From the NCBI RefSeq assembly GCF_008329705.1, contig NZ_VTSX01000023.1, forward strand, positions 1 to 64,000: a stretch of DNA of 64,000 bases. The letters run 5' to 3'. This DNA comes from Chryseobacterium sp. SN22. GTDB taxonomy: Bacteria > Bacteroidota > Bacteroidia > Flavobacteriales > Weeksellaceae. The position numbers were made by a program, and so were the translations under genes. The notes under the pieces are model-generated. The model saw nothing but the letters and a program-made list of their open reading frames with translations. It did not search any database and was not told the origin of the DNA. Below are positions 26,168-34,712 of the stretch, piece by piece. Each line of letters opens with the position of its first letter. Within the stretch, counting starts at the first letter, position 1.

Positions 26168-26680
26168 TTAAAAATGATACGTCAGGCCGATGCTGTTTCC
26201 GCTGAGTTCAAGACGGTAAGAAGTTGCTTTCCTCTCATCAGTTCCCGGATTCTGATTTTGCGTGTCTACCGCTTTCTTCAGATTTTTGCCGCCGCTTATC
26301 GCAAAAGGAATCCCGATTCCGATAGCACCTAATCCTGCACCGATCAGGCCCCAACCTCCTTTTTGCTTTTCCTTCACAGCAACTCCGTTATAATAAACGG
26401 TTTTATTTTTGGTAATTTCCTTTACCAGTCCGAAACCGATAAGCCCGCCGCCGATGGCACCGAATATTTGGGCCACTATACCGTTGGTGTTGGATTTTTT
26501 CATGTAGCCTAAGGCTTCCGGATTGGTGAATACTTTGCGGTATTCGGAAAACTTGAATTTCTGGTCACCTTTAATAAAAAATTCACGGTTGGACTTTCCC
26601 AGTTTCAGCGAGTCCGAATGCTGTGCACATACAATGAGTGGAAAAATACTTAAAAGAACCGTTAACAGAAGCTTTTTCAT
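26168..26680 (-). CDS. exported hypothetical protein with glycine-rich segments
   Basis: A 170-residue protein with a cleavable signal peptide (MKKLLLTVLLSIFPLIVCAQ). Two Gly-rich hydrophobic stretches (about residues 69-85 and 109-128, IGGGLIGFGLV and GLIGAGLGAIGIGIP) look like membrane-inserting hairpins. The C-terminus ends in an aromatic residue (LTYHF), as in outer-membrane-associated proteins. I do not recognise a named family. Confidence 0.7.
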   Translation of the reverse strand: MKKLLLTVLLSIFPLIVCAQHSDSLKLGKSNREFFIKGDQKFKFSEYRKVFTNPEALGYMKKSNTNGIVAQIFGAIGGGLIGFGLVKEITKNKTVYYNGVAVKEKQKGGWGLIGAGLGAIGIGIPFAISGGKNLKKAVDTQNQNPGTDERKATSYRLELSGNSIGLTYHF

Positions 26681-26773
26681 GGATTAAAATTTTTGCAAAA
26701 GTAGAAAGACACAGGAATTTATGCAAATTTTAAAAGGTAAATTTAAAGAGTAAAGCCTCTTTTATATTTATTG

Positions 26774-26786
26774 TCTCAATTTGAGA
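26774..26786. promoter_or_regulatory. palindrome upstream of the esterase gene
   Basis: TCTCAA-T-TTGAGA, a perfect 13-bp inverted repeat about 40 nt before the start codon and just ahead of a TATTTG-like -7 region. It may be an operator; no regulator can be named. Confidence 0.4.
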
Positions 26787-26825
26787 TAATTTAGCGATAT
26801 TTGTCAGTCTCCAAAAATAAATCCA

Positions 26826-27881
26826 ATGAAAAGACCCCTCTTTGTGATTATTATTCTATTGCTGTTTACCAACTTCTTATCCGCACAGGAAATTCCTGCA
26901 GGTAAAGTAATCACCACGCATATTAAAGCGAAAACCTTAGAGAACAAGGCAGGCGAAAACTCCAAACGAAGGGTTTCGGTCTACCTTCCGCCGGACTATG
27001 AAATCTCTTCAAAGCGGTATCCGGTGATTTACTTTTTGCATGGCTTCTTCTGGAGCGACAGCCTGCTGGTAAACAATGACAAAATCAACCGGATTTTCGA
27101 CCGCGCCATCCATCTGAAGAAGATAAAGCCGGTTATTGTCGTTATGCCGGATGAAAGCACGGTGTTCAAAGGGAGTTTTTATGCCAATTCGGAATCTTCC
27201 GGCAGCTGGTCGGATTTTACATCGGAAGAACTGGTGAATTTTGTCGATAGCCGTTACCGGACGATGCCTAATAGAGACAGCCGTGGTATTGCCGGACACT
27301 CCATGGGCGGAAACGGCGCTTTACGTAATGCCATCCTTCATCCCGAAACCTTTTCCTCCGTCTATGCGCTTTCTCCCGGAGTCCTGGATGCACGGTACTT
27401 TGCACTCACGGAAATAGATGCTTATAAAAATACATCCTATATAAAAGAAGTAAAGGACCTTTCAAAACCTGAAAATGCCGGAGCCACCATTCTTTATGCC
27501 ATCGCCAGAGCCTATAACGGGAACAGCCGCAAGCCTCCGTTTTTTGCTGATCTTCCTTTTTCCTTCGATGGAGAAAATGTAAAGGTAAATGCAGGCGTCG
27601 TGGAAGAATTAAAAAACAATTCCGTTTCGGAACTGCCTTTCACCCATTATGAAAATCTCAAAAAATTAAAAGCCATTAAATTCGACTGGGGAAGGAATGA
27701 TGAATTCAGACACATCCCGGTTACCTGCCGGAGTTTCAGCCAGAGCCTCGAACTGCTGAAGATTAAACACGAAGCCGAAGAATACATCGGAACCCACGGA
27801 AGCGAAGTCAGCAAGGAAAACGGAAGAATAGAAAACAGCCTGCTGCCGTTTTTTAATCTTTATTTAAAATTTGATGAATAA
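26826..27881 (+). CDS. secreted esterase of the EstD/feruloyl-esterase-like alpha/beta-hydrolase family
   Basis: A 351-residue enzyme with a signal peptide (MKRPLFVIIILLLFTNFLSAQ). The nucleophile elbow GHSMGG (Ser near residue 159), the early HGFFWSD oxyanion motif and a late Asp/His pair (WGRNDEF and GTHGSEVS) complete an alpha/beta-hydrolase triad. The sequence fits the putative esterase family PF00756. The natural substrate is unknown; acyl esters of carbohydrates are typical for the family. It is alone on the plus strand. Confidence 0.83.
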   Translation: MKRPLFVIIILLLFTNFLSAQEIPAGKVITTHIKAKTLENKAGENSKRRVSVYLPPDYEISSKRYPVIYFLHGFFWSDSLLVNNDKINRIFDRAIHLKKIKPVIVVMPDESTVFKGSFYANSESSGSWSDFTSEELVNFVDSRYRTMPNRDSRGIAGHSMGGNGALRNAILHPETFSSVYALSPGVLDARYFALTEIDAYKNTSYIKEVKDLSKPENAGATILYAIARAYNGNSRKPPFFADLPFSFDGENVKVNAGVVEELKNNSVSELPFTHYENLKKLKAIKFDWGRNDEFRHIPVTCRSFSQSLELLKIKHEAEEYIGTHGSEVSKENGRIENSLLPFFNLYLKFDE

Positions 27882-27997
27882 TAGCAGATTCAAAACATAG
27901 GGAAACGGATTGTACAGCACCGCTGAAAAAACAGGAACCCAAAAGGTCTTTGCCGGATAGGTCTGATGATTCATTTTTACGTCTTCTTTCAGCAGCA

Positions 27998-28588
27998 TTA
28001 TTCCTCAAAGCTTTTTTCCAGTTTCTCCAAAGACCGGATTACTGCAGATATTTTTTCTTTTTGCTTTTTGATCTGCCTCGGTCTGATGATAAACCAGGCA
28101 ACAGCAATCCAAAAAAATGTGGCTATATATACCCATAAGACGCCAGTCCAGGACATTTTTAGCGTAAGTTCATAGAAATAGATAGCAAACCCTGAAGACA
28201 AACTGATATAATAGAAACTCAGACCTTTTGTCTGCATATAAATCTGATGCTGCTCCGTTTTTTTCATACTGCTCAAATAATCCTGATTCGTAGCAGCAGG
28301 ATTGATTTTCTTTAAGCTGTTGAACTTCTGATATAACAGATAGATATAAAAAGTAAGGCCCATAAGCATCAGTGCAATTCCTAATTTTGTGGTGAAGAAT
28401 ATAAAATGAGTCCGTACCCATATGCCGGCTACCAGCAATGCAATGACCACCAGGAATACAATGTTACCAATATCCTTCAGTAATTGTATCTTCCTGTATC
28501 GTTCAGCCTTTGCTTTTATTTCTTTTACGTTTGGAATATCAGCATCTTTCTTGCTCCATATTTCCCGGAAATTATAATGAGTGGCCAT
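27998..28588 (-). CDS. membrane protein, probable sigma-factor partner
   Basis: A 196-residue protein with four hydrophobic helices (about residues 40-58, 67-86, 122-142 and 147-168) and charged ends, the last being a Lys/Glu-rich coiled coil. Its start overlaps the 3' end of the ECF sigma gene by 17 bp. That coupling suggests a membrane partner such as an anti-sigma factor. It lacks a recognisable zinc-binding anti-sigma domain, so the role is inference. Confidence 0.7.
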   Translation of the reverse strand: MATHYNFREIWSKKDADIPNVKEIKAKAERYRKIQLLKDIGNIVFLVVIALLVAGIWVRTHFIFFTTKLGIALMLMGLTFYIYLLYQKFNSLKKINPAATNQDYLSSMKKTEQHQIYMQTKGLSFYYISLSSGFAIYFYELTLKMSWTGVLWVYIATFFWIAVAWFIIRPRQIKKQKEKISAVIRSLEKLEKSFEE

Positions 28589-29069
28589 ATTTCGTAAATT
28601 TTTCGGTTAATTTTTCTTTGATTCGGTGAATCTTTACCCTGACGTTAGCAGGAGATATTCCTACTACATCCGCGATTTCTTTCTGTTTCATCTCTTCAAG
28701 TTCCAGAGAAATAATGATCCGTTCCAGTTCAGGCAGTTCGGAAATACACTGATACAGGAAATCAGTCATTTTTTCCTGCTCCAGCTTATCTTCTTTTCCC
28801 GGGGTATCTTTGATCTGGTAAGGAAGTTCGCTTTTAGGCATTCTCTTCTCCATATGAACCCGCCGCAGACAGATATTGGTAGCAATTCTGTAGATCCAGG
28901 TTCCGATGCTGGATTCCTGACGAAAATTCGGCAGCTGCTGAAAAACCGCTATAAAAGTTTCCTGACACAGATCTTTTGCCATTTCATCATCATTGAGGTA
29001 TCCCATGCAAAGCCTGAAAATTTTTTTCCAGTATGTATGGTAAATTTCATCGAAGTTTAAATCGTGCAT
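28572..29069 (-). CDS. ECF RNA polymerase sigma factor
   Basis: A 165-residue sigma-70 family protein of the extracytoplasmic-function group. Region 2 (about residues 8-75, with CQETFIAVFQQLPNFR and GTWIYRIATNICLRR) and region 4 (about 108-160, with LEEMKQKEIADVVGISPANV) are clear; region 3 is missing, as expected. It redirects RNA polymerase to a small regulon. The downstream overlapping membrane protein probably controls it. Confidence 0.9.
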   Translation of the reverse strand: MHDLNFDEIYHTYWKKIFRLCMGYLNDDEMAKDLCQETFIAVFQQLPNFRQESSIGTWIYRIATNICLRRVHMEKRMPKSELPYQIKDTPGKEDKLEQEKMTDFLYQCISELPELERIIISLELEEMKQKEIADVVGISPANVRVKIHRIKEKLTEKFTKYGHSL

Positions 29070-29181
29070 TGATCCTTTTAGAATTTAGAGCATATCAGCC
29101 CGGAAATGTTACAGAAATAAGGGTAGAAGATAAAAAATATTTTGTTATGGCTTTGATGATAGCCGGATAAACAGAAATCTC

Positions 29182-29189
29182 TATTTTTG
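29182..29189 (+). promoter_or_regulatory. -7 box of the pseudouridine synthase gene
   Basis: TATTTTTG matches TAnnTTTG and ends 4 nt before the ATG, implying a very short or absent leader. No convincing -33 element was placed. Confidence 0.45.
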
Positions 29190-29193
29190 CCGC

Positions 29194-29898
29194 ATGCTAG
29201 AAATCCTTTACCGCGACGAACATCTTATTGCCATCAACAAACCCAGTGGACTGCTTGTTCATAAATCTTTTTATGCAGGAACAGCAGATACTTACGCTGT
29301 TCAGGAACTGAAAAAACAGATCGGACAAAAAGTGCATCCGGTACACCGTTTGGACCGGAAGACTTCAGGCGTTCTGCTGTTTACTTTAGATAAAGAAACG
29401 CTGAGGGCAATGAGTGATCAGTTTGCCACACGGGAAGTTGAAAAAAAATACATTGCTATTCTTCGCGGCTGGACGAAAGAAGAAGAAACCATTGATTATG
29501 ATTTGATCAATGAAAATGAAGTAAAACAGAATGCTGTGACTTATTATCGCCGGCTGCAGACTTCGGAAATCGATTTGCCTTTTTTAAAACATCAGACGTC
29601 CAGGTATTGCCTGGTGGAAGCCATTCCGGAAACAGGACGATTTCATCAGCTGAGAAAGCATTTTAAGCATATTCTGCATCCGATCTTAGGCTGCCGTAAA
29701 CACGGATGCAACAAGCAGAACAAATTGCTGCTGCAGACTTTTAATATGACCCGAATGACGCTCCATGCCTTCCAGCTCACTTTTACCCATCCGGTTTCTG
29801 AAGAAAGAATTACGGTAACCGCCACGATAGACGAAGAATTTAAAAAAGTGGGCGATCTTCTCGGGCTTGACCTGAATGCGTATGTTAAGGATCATTGA
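29194..29898 (+). CDS. truC: tRNA pseudouridine synthase TruC-type
   Basis: A 234-residue RluA-family enzyme that converts a uridine in tRNA (position 65 in the E. coli enzyme) to pseudouridine. The catalytic Asp is in HRLDRKTSGVLLF (about residues 51-63), and the N-terminal INKPSGLLVH motif and GRFHQLRKHFKH are typical. Length and motif spacing match TruC rather than the larger RluC/D enzymes, as there is no S4 domain. A TATTTTTG box lies just before the start. Confidence 0.88.
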   Translation: MLEILYRDEHLIAINKPSGLLVHKSFYAGTADTYAVQELKKQIGQKVHPVHRLDRKTSGVLLFTLDKETLRAMSDQFATREVEKKYIAILRGWTKEEETIDYDLINENEVKQNAVTYYRRLQTSEIDLPFLKHQTSRYCLVEAIPETGRFHQLRKHFKHILHPILGCRKHGCNKQNKLLLQTFNMTRMTLHAFQLTFTHPVSEERITVTATIDEEFKKVGDLLGLDLNAYVKDH

Positions 29899-30033
29899 AA
29901 GATACTTCATTAATCACCTGGCAGTTTCATTAGTCCTGCCTCATTTTCAAATTTCCAAATTCTCCCATTTTCAAATTAAAAAAGTCAGACGGCCGGCCTG
30001 AATAAACAATTTCGGCCTTCAGTTAAAAATCAG

Positions 30034-30041
30034 TATCTTTG
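30034..30041 (+). promoter_or_regulatory. -7 box of pyrD
   Basis: TATCTTTG (TAnnTTTG) lies 17 nt before the pyrD ATG. Confidence 0.5.
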
Positions 30042-30058
30042 TACCCCAAAAACCAGGC

Positions 30059-31096
30059 ATGTACAAATCGCTGATCCGCCCGATCCTTTTCAGATTCGAT
30101 CCTGAAGCCGTGCATCACTTTACCTTCTCGATGCTTAAGAATTTCGGCTTTCTTACTAAATTATTTTTACCGAAACCTGTTGAAGACAAACGTCTTGAAA
30201 GAGAAGTTTTCGGCCTGAAATTCAAAAATCCGGTCGGACTTGCCGCCGGGTTCGATAAAAATGCCGTACTCTTCAATGAACTGGCAGACCTTGGGTTCGG
30301 ATTCGTGGAAATCGGTACGGTAACGCCTAAAGCACAGGCCGGGAATCCTAAAAAACGACTGTTCCGTCTCATTGAAGACGGCGGGATCATCAACCGGATG
30401 GGATTCAATAACGACGGGCTTGAAGCCGCTGTCGAAAAGCTGAAAGGCAACAAAGGGAAAATCATCATCGGCGGAAACATCGGAAAAAATACGGATACGG
30501 CCCCGGAACAGTACACCAACGATTATCTGCAGTGCTTTGAAGGCCTTCATCCGCATGTTGATTATTTTGTCCTTAATGTAAGCTGCCCGAATGTAGGAAG
30601 CCACGCCAAGCTGGAAGATGTGGAATACCTGCGTGAGCTGATTACCGAAGTTAAAAAAATCAACCTTTCCAAAACCGTTCAGAAACCAATCCTTTTAAAA
30701 ATCGCTCCTGATCTGAACGACCGCCAGCTAGATGAAATCATCGATCTGATCGCAGAAACGAAAATCGACGGGGTTATCGTTTCCAATACTTCCGTGAACC
30801 GGGAAGGACTGAAGACGTCACCGGAAGTCCTGGCCCAAATCGGCAACGGCGGCCTGAGCGGAAAACCGATCCGTGAACGCAGCACCCGGATGATCCGCTA
30901 CCTTTCCGAGAAAAGCAGCCGTGCTTTCCCGATCATCGGCGTCGGCGGTATTCATTCGGCTAAAGATGCCATTGAAAAGCTGGATGCCGGTGCAAGCCTG
31001 GTGCAGCTGTATACCGGCTTCATCTACGAAGGCCCGGAACTCATCAACGATATCAACCGGGAAGTCCTCAAAAGAGCAAGCCGCTTGCCGAGATAG
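30059..31096 (+). CDS. pyrD: dihydroorotate dehydrogenase (class 2, quinone-type)
   Basis: A 345-residue flavoenzyme of pyrimidine synthesis that oxidises dihydroorotate to orotate. The N-terminal amphipathic helices ([20 protein letters not shown]) typical of membrane-associated class 2 enzymes are present, as are [21 protein letters not shown] and the FMN-phosphate site [11 protein letters not shown]. Oddity: the active-site loop reads [10 protein letters not shown], with Cys near residue 176, where class 2 enzymes usually have Ser (SSPNTPG) and class 1A enzymes have Cys. The overall sequence is still class 2. It stands alone with a shared terminator downstream. Confidence 0.92.
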   Translation: MYKSLIRPILFRFDPEAVHHFTFSMLKNFGFLTKLFLPKPVEDKRLEREVFGLKFKNPVGLAAGFDKNAVLFNELADLGFGFVEIGTVTPKAQAGNPKKRLFRLIEDGGIINRMGFNNDGLEAAVEKLKGNKGKIIIGGNIGKNTDTAPEQYTNDYLQCFEGLHPHVDYFVLNVSCPNVGSHAKLEDVEYLRELITEVKKINLSKTVQKPILLKIAPDLNDRQLDEIIDLIAETKIDGVIVSNTSVNREGLKTSPEVLAQIGNGGLSGKPIRERSTRMIRYLSEKSSRAFPIIGVGGIHSAKDAIEKLDAGASLVQLYTGFIYEGPELINDINREVLKRASRLPR

Positions 31097-31163
31097 TGCT
31101 TCTGGCTCTTGGCTTAATAGATAAAGAGCAGGAAAAAAAAGGAACTTATTGAAATATAATAAT

Positions 31164-31193
31164 AAAAGCAACATCTTCCGGATGTTGCTTTTT
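31164..31193. terminator. bidirectional terminator between pyrD and the XRE gene
   Basis: AAAAGCAACATC and GATGTTGCTTTT arms with T-runs on both strands, serving the two convergent genes. Confidence 0.85.
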
Positions 31194-31224
31194 AATTTTA
31201 CAAGATCATGTTTGATCAGCCTTT

Positions 31225-31647
31225 TTATTGAGGATGCCTTAAAGTTTCAAGTTTCACTAGTATTTCATCTTTTTCTTTAAGCATTCTTTCATAAAGGGTA
31301 ATTTTTTCTTCATGGATTTTAAGAATGGTTTCTACCGGTGTAAATACCTGGCTTGTACCATGCATGTCACGGGCACTGAATAATGAACCGTTATCCAGGG
31401 AAAAAGTATTGGCAATAATATTTACAGCGTATTCCTCCTCAAAGTTCTTGAATGCATCCACTGGAATTTTTAAGACTCCGGATATTTTCTGAAGCAGAGG
31501 ATCTTCAATCGTTTCCTTCTGTTCAAGCTGTGAGATTTTTTTTTGATTCCATTCCTCACCCAAATCGAAAGCCAATGCCTCCTGCTTGATTCCCAGCATT
31601 TCCCTGAATCGTTTTATGTTTCTGCCCTGATGTATTTTTCGTTCCAT
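31225..31647 (-). CDS. XRE-family helix-turn-helix regulator
   Basis: A 140-residue protein with an N-terminal HTH (about residues 10-65; GRNIKRFREMLGIKQEALA and KKISQLEQKETI). A C-terminal coiled-coil-like helix follows (KIHEEKITLYERMLKEKDEI), probably for dimerisation. There is no peptidase or ligand domain. No toxin gene or other partner is adjacent, so its targets cannot be read from context. Confidence 0.8.
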   Translation of the reverse strand: MERKIHQGRNIKRFREMLGIKQEALAFDLGEEWNQKKISQLEQKETIEDPLLQKISGVLKIPVDAFKNFEEEYAVNIIANTFSLDNGSLFSARDMHGTSQVFTPVETILKIHEEKITLYERMLKEKDEILVKLETLRHPQ

Positions 31648-31871
31648 TTGTTGTTTTTATTTTGATGATTAATTATATAAAAGTAAAGATATAAAAATAG
31701 GTGAAAAAACTAAAAATTTATATTTAAATAAGTAGGTCATTTTACCCGGCAAGAAACTGTAAAGACAGGATAAATAATAATTTTTCAGTTCTAGAACCCC
31801 AAAGAGAGGACCTGTATCAGTACAGGGTAAAACCCTGTGTCTGCGTGCGTCAAAAAAGCAGAATAATTGAA

Positions 31872-33155
31872 TCACAGGAAAAAATGCGCTACCGTATAAA
31901 TAATCAGTCCGACCAACCCGCCGACCAATGTTCCGTTCACCCGGATAAACTGAAGGTCTTTTCCGACTTCCAGCTCCAGCTTCTCGCTTAATTCTTTTCC
32001 CTGCCAGTTGCCGACGGTTGAGCTGATAAGGTTCCCGAACTGATGAGTGTTTTTAAGAATATATTTATAGGCTGTTACACGGACCCAACCGTCAATTTTG
32101 TCCTGCAGGGTTTCATTGGTATTTAAATTCAGGGCAAATTCATTCAGGTTTTTGGAAAGATAGGTTTTCAGGGCAGAATGTTCCTGCTGAAGCTCTTCGG
32201 TAACGGTCTTTTTTATGGAAGCCCAGATGTCATGGGAATATTCATCCAGTTTTTCCGGCTGCAGGAGATCGTTTTTAATGGTGGTAAATTCCTGTTCCCA
32301 TTTCGGGTCTTCAGCCAGGCTGGCAGAAAATTCCTGGATTCTTTGGGTAATAAGATCCCTGATTTCATGGTTTGGGTTTTCTTCGATTTCAGCAAAAAAA
32401 TCGGAGAGACCGATGGTAACTTTATCCGCAATTTTGTTATCAACAAAAGAAGGGATAAAGGTATAGCTCCCTTTTCTCACGCGGTCTTTGATCAGTTCAC
32501 TGTTTTCAAGAATATAATTTTTGATCTGAGAAGAAAGGCTGGTCACCATCCGCTGATGGTCGTTCTTCTCCGTAACATAAGTAATCCCGTTGCCGATGAT
32601 TGTATTGAGCTTGACATCTGCGGCCATTTCAGAAACTTTACGGCTGATAAACTGGCTCACTTCCGCATCGTCAAGCTTATTCAGGATATCCAGGACGATA
32701 TCGGAAATATTCGTGATCAGGACTTCCTGGTTCTTTTCTTTTCCGAGCCATTCCCCTACAAAAGTTGAAATTTTCAGCTTCTGGATGTAGGGACGGATGT
32801 TTTGGGGAGAAAGGAAATTTTCTACGACAAATCCACCCAGGTTATCGCCCAGCTGCTGCTTGCTGTTTTCAATAAGGTTGGTATGCGGAATCGGAAGGCC
32901 CAGCGGATGGCGGAACAAGGCAGTCACGGCAAACCAGTCGGCAAGCGCGCCGACCATGGCAGCTTCCGAAAAAGCACGGACATAGCCGATCCAGTGGGAA
33001 TCCATACGCTTCTGGAGAACGGTCGTGATAATAAAAATAATGGCCATCAGCAAAAACAGCCCGGTGGCGAAGGCCTTGTATGTATTCAGCTGTTTTCTTT
33101 TTGCTTCATCATTCATAAAGTTAGGTATGCGGTTATTGTTGATGATTTTTTCCAA
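31872..33155 (-). CDS. DUF445 family membrane protein
   Basis: A 427-residue protein with a membrane helix near residues 31-50, the family signature around GYVRAFSEAAMVGALADWFAVTALFRHP (about 56-84), a long helical body and a C-terminal hydrophobic helix ending VHFFL-like (VGLIIYTVAHFFL). DUF445 proteins (YjiN group) are inner-membrane proteins without a settled biochemical role. An alternative start lies at ATG 33116 (MNDEAKRKQ). It is transcribed alone. Confidence 0.85.
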   Translation of the reverse strand: MEKIINNNRIPNFMNDEAKRKQLNTYKAFATGLFLLMAIIFIITTVLQKRMDSHWIGYVRAFSEAAMVGALADWFAVTALFRHPLGLPIPHTNLIENSKQQLGDNLGGFVVENFLSPQNIRPYIQKLKISTFVGEWLGKEKNQEVLITNISDIVLDILNKLDDAEVSQFISRKVSEMAADVKLNTIIGNGITYVTEKNDHQRMVTSLSSQIKNYILENSELIKDRVRKGSYTFIPSFVDNKIADKVTIGLSDFFAEIEENPNHEIRDLITQRIQEFSASLAEDPKWEQEFTTIKNDLLQPEKLDEYSHDIWASIKKTVTEELQQEHSALKTYLSKNLNEFALNLNTNETLQDKIDGWVRVTAYKYILKNTHQFGNLISSTVGNWQGKELSEKLELEVGKDLQFIRVNGTLVGGLVGLIIYTVAHFFL

Positions 33156-33333
33156 TTTAATTTTTTATTGTCAGCATGATAAATGGTTTTGTATTTAAAT
33201 AATTTAAAATCAATTCGCTATATCTTTTTCAATATCAGGAAACAGAATTAATTACTTAAAAATAATTAAATTTTAAAACTTTCATTCGCTTATGGTTTGA
33301 TTTTAGCTGATACCAATCCGTTAAACAGACGAT

Positions 33334-33777
33334 ATGGAATACGAAGCAAAAAACAATCCATACTATTCCCGGACCGACCGGACCAAACTTGATATTCCGG
33401 ATCAGGAATGGAGAAACATCCTATCACCTGATCTCTATGCGATATCCAGAGAAGCGGCCACAGAACGGCCTTTCACCGGAAAATATAATGAGTTCGATCA
33501 GCTAGGAGAATATTATTGTGCTGTTTGCGGAAACCATCTGTTCCGTTCGGATGCCAAATTTTCCAGCAGCTGTGGCTGGCCGAGTTTCTTTGAAGCCGAT
33601 AAAGAAGGTGTATACTATAAAAGAGATACGGCATTCGGTATGGAAAGGGTAGAAGTGCTCTGCAAAAGATGTGATTCGCATCTTGGTCACGTCTTTGATG
33701 ATGGGCCTCAGCCTACCGGATTACGGTATTGTATGAACTCCGTAAGCCTTGAATTCCTACCGGATTCTGAAAAATAA
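33334..33777 (+). CDS. msrB: peptide-methionine (R)-S-oxide reductase
   Basis: A 147-residue repair enzyme that reduces methionine-R-sulfoxide in proteins. Two CxxC zinc pairs (CAVC near residue 62 and CKRC near 110), the SSSCGWPSF motif, HLGHVFDDGP and the catalytic Cys in LRYCMNSVSLEF are all present. It is a single-domain MsrB without a fused MsrA and has no signal peptide, so it acts in the cytoplasm. Confidence 0.95.
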   Translation: MEYEAKNNPYYSRTDRTKLDIPDQEWRNILSPDLYAISREAATERPFTGKYNEFDQLGEYYCAVCGNHLFRSDAKFSSSCGWPSFFEADKEGVYYKRDTAFGMERVEVLCKRCDSHLGHVFDDGPQPTGLRYCMNSVSLEFLPDSEK

Positions 33778-33909
33778 ACACTGGTTTAAATTCTAAAAAC
33801 CAGCACGTTAAAGTTTCTTAAATAGCGTTAAACTTTTAGAGTTATAACGCCTGACCCATTATGTTTTTATACATTTGTTCCCGCAATTGTATTTAACATA
33901 ATATTTTTA

Positions 33910-34665
33910 ATGAAAGGAATTTATAGCGTACTCGGTATTGTTTACATGATTACCACTTCATTTTACGGGTCTCCTGAAAAGGCTGTTATGAAAAATGAAT
34001 CCAATACCAAAAGAATTGAAAAATCAGTTGAAATGAATTCTGTGAAAGCAGAAAAGACCATGTCTTCATCCGAAGAATTATACCACTCCATTACCTTTGA
34101 GCAGGGCCACGAGCTTAATCCCGACGTTTTCTTTAAAGCCATGACAGGATTTGAAAACCTGAAAGAAGCAGGTCTTCTCAATCCGGATTCGCACCTGCTG
34201 ACGGTATGCGATTTTTCCATGTCATCCAATACCAAAAGACTTTGGGTGATCGACATGAACGAGAAAAGAGTGTTGTTCAACTCATTGGTAGCACACGGTA
34301 AAAATACAGGCGACGAATTTGCGACGAATTTTTCTAATACGGAAAGTTCGCTGCAGAGCAGCTTAGGATTTTATATCACGGATGCTACTTACCAGGGAGA
34401 CAACGGCTATTCTCTGAAGCTGTTGGGTATGGACAAAGGGTTTAATGATGCGGCTTACAGAAGGGCAATCGTAATGCACGGTGCTGATTATGTAAGTGAC
34501 CAGTTTGCTTCCATACATAAGAGAATCGGGAGAAGCTGGGGGTGCCCGGCAGTTCCAAGGGATCTTACCCAGCCGATTATCAATACGATCAAAGGAAGAA
34601 ACCTTCTTTTTATCTATTACCCGGATCAGAACTACCTATCCAAATCGGAATGGCTGAAGGCATAA
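33910..34665 (+). CDS. YkuD_2-type murein L,D-transpeptidase-like protein
   Basis: A 251-residue exported protein with a short hydrophobic N-terminus. The catalytic-domain motifs HGADYV and GRSWGCPAVPRD (about residues 198 and 216-228) carry the His and Cys of the L,D-transpeptidase active site. Members of this family act on peptidoglycan stem peptides in the periplasm. It stands alone and ends at a terminator shared with the convergent histidine kinase gene. Confidence 0.87.
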   Translation: MKGIYSVLGIVYMITTSFYGSPEKAVMKNESNTKRIEKSVEMNSVKAEKTMSSSEELYHSITFEQGHELNPDVFFKAMTGFENLKEAGLLNPDSHLLTVCDFSMSSNTKRLWVIDMNEKRVLFNSLVAHGKNTGDEFATNFSNTESSLQSSLGFYITDATYQGDNGYSLKLLGMDKGFNDAAYRRAIVMHGADYVSDQFASIHKRIGRSWGCPAVPRDLTQPIINTIKGRNLLFIYYPDQNYLSKSEWLKA

Positions 34666-34681
34666 AAACAGAATAAAACAG

Positions 34682-34712
34682 AAAAGCAGTCTTAGGTAAG
34701 GCTGCTTTTTTT
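34682..34712. terminator. bidirectional terminator overlapping the histidine kinase 3' end
   Basis: A 13-bp stem with one G-T pair, AAAAGCAGTCTTA and TAAGGCTGCTTTT. The stop codon of the histidine kinase gene (34692) lies inside the hairpin, so the structure serves mainly the plus-strand gene and may slow ribosomes on the minus-strand transcript. Confidence 0.75.
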
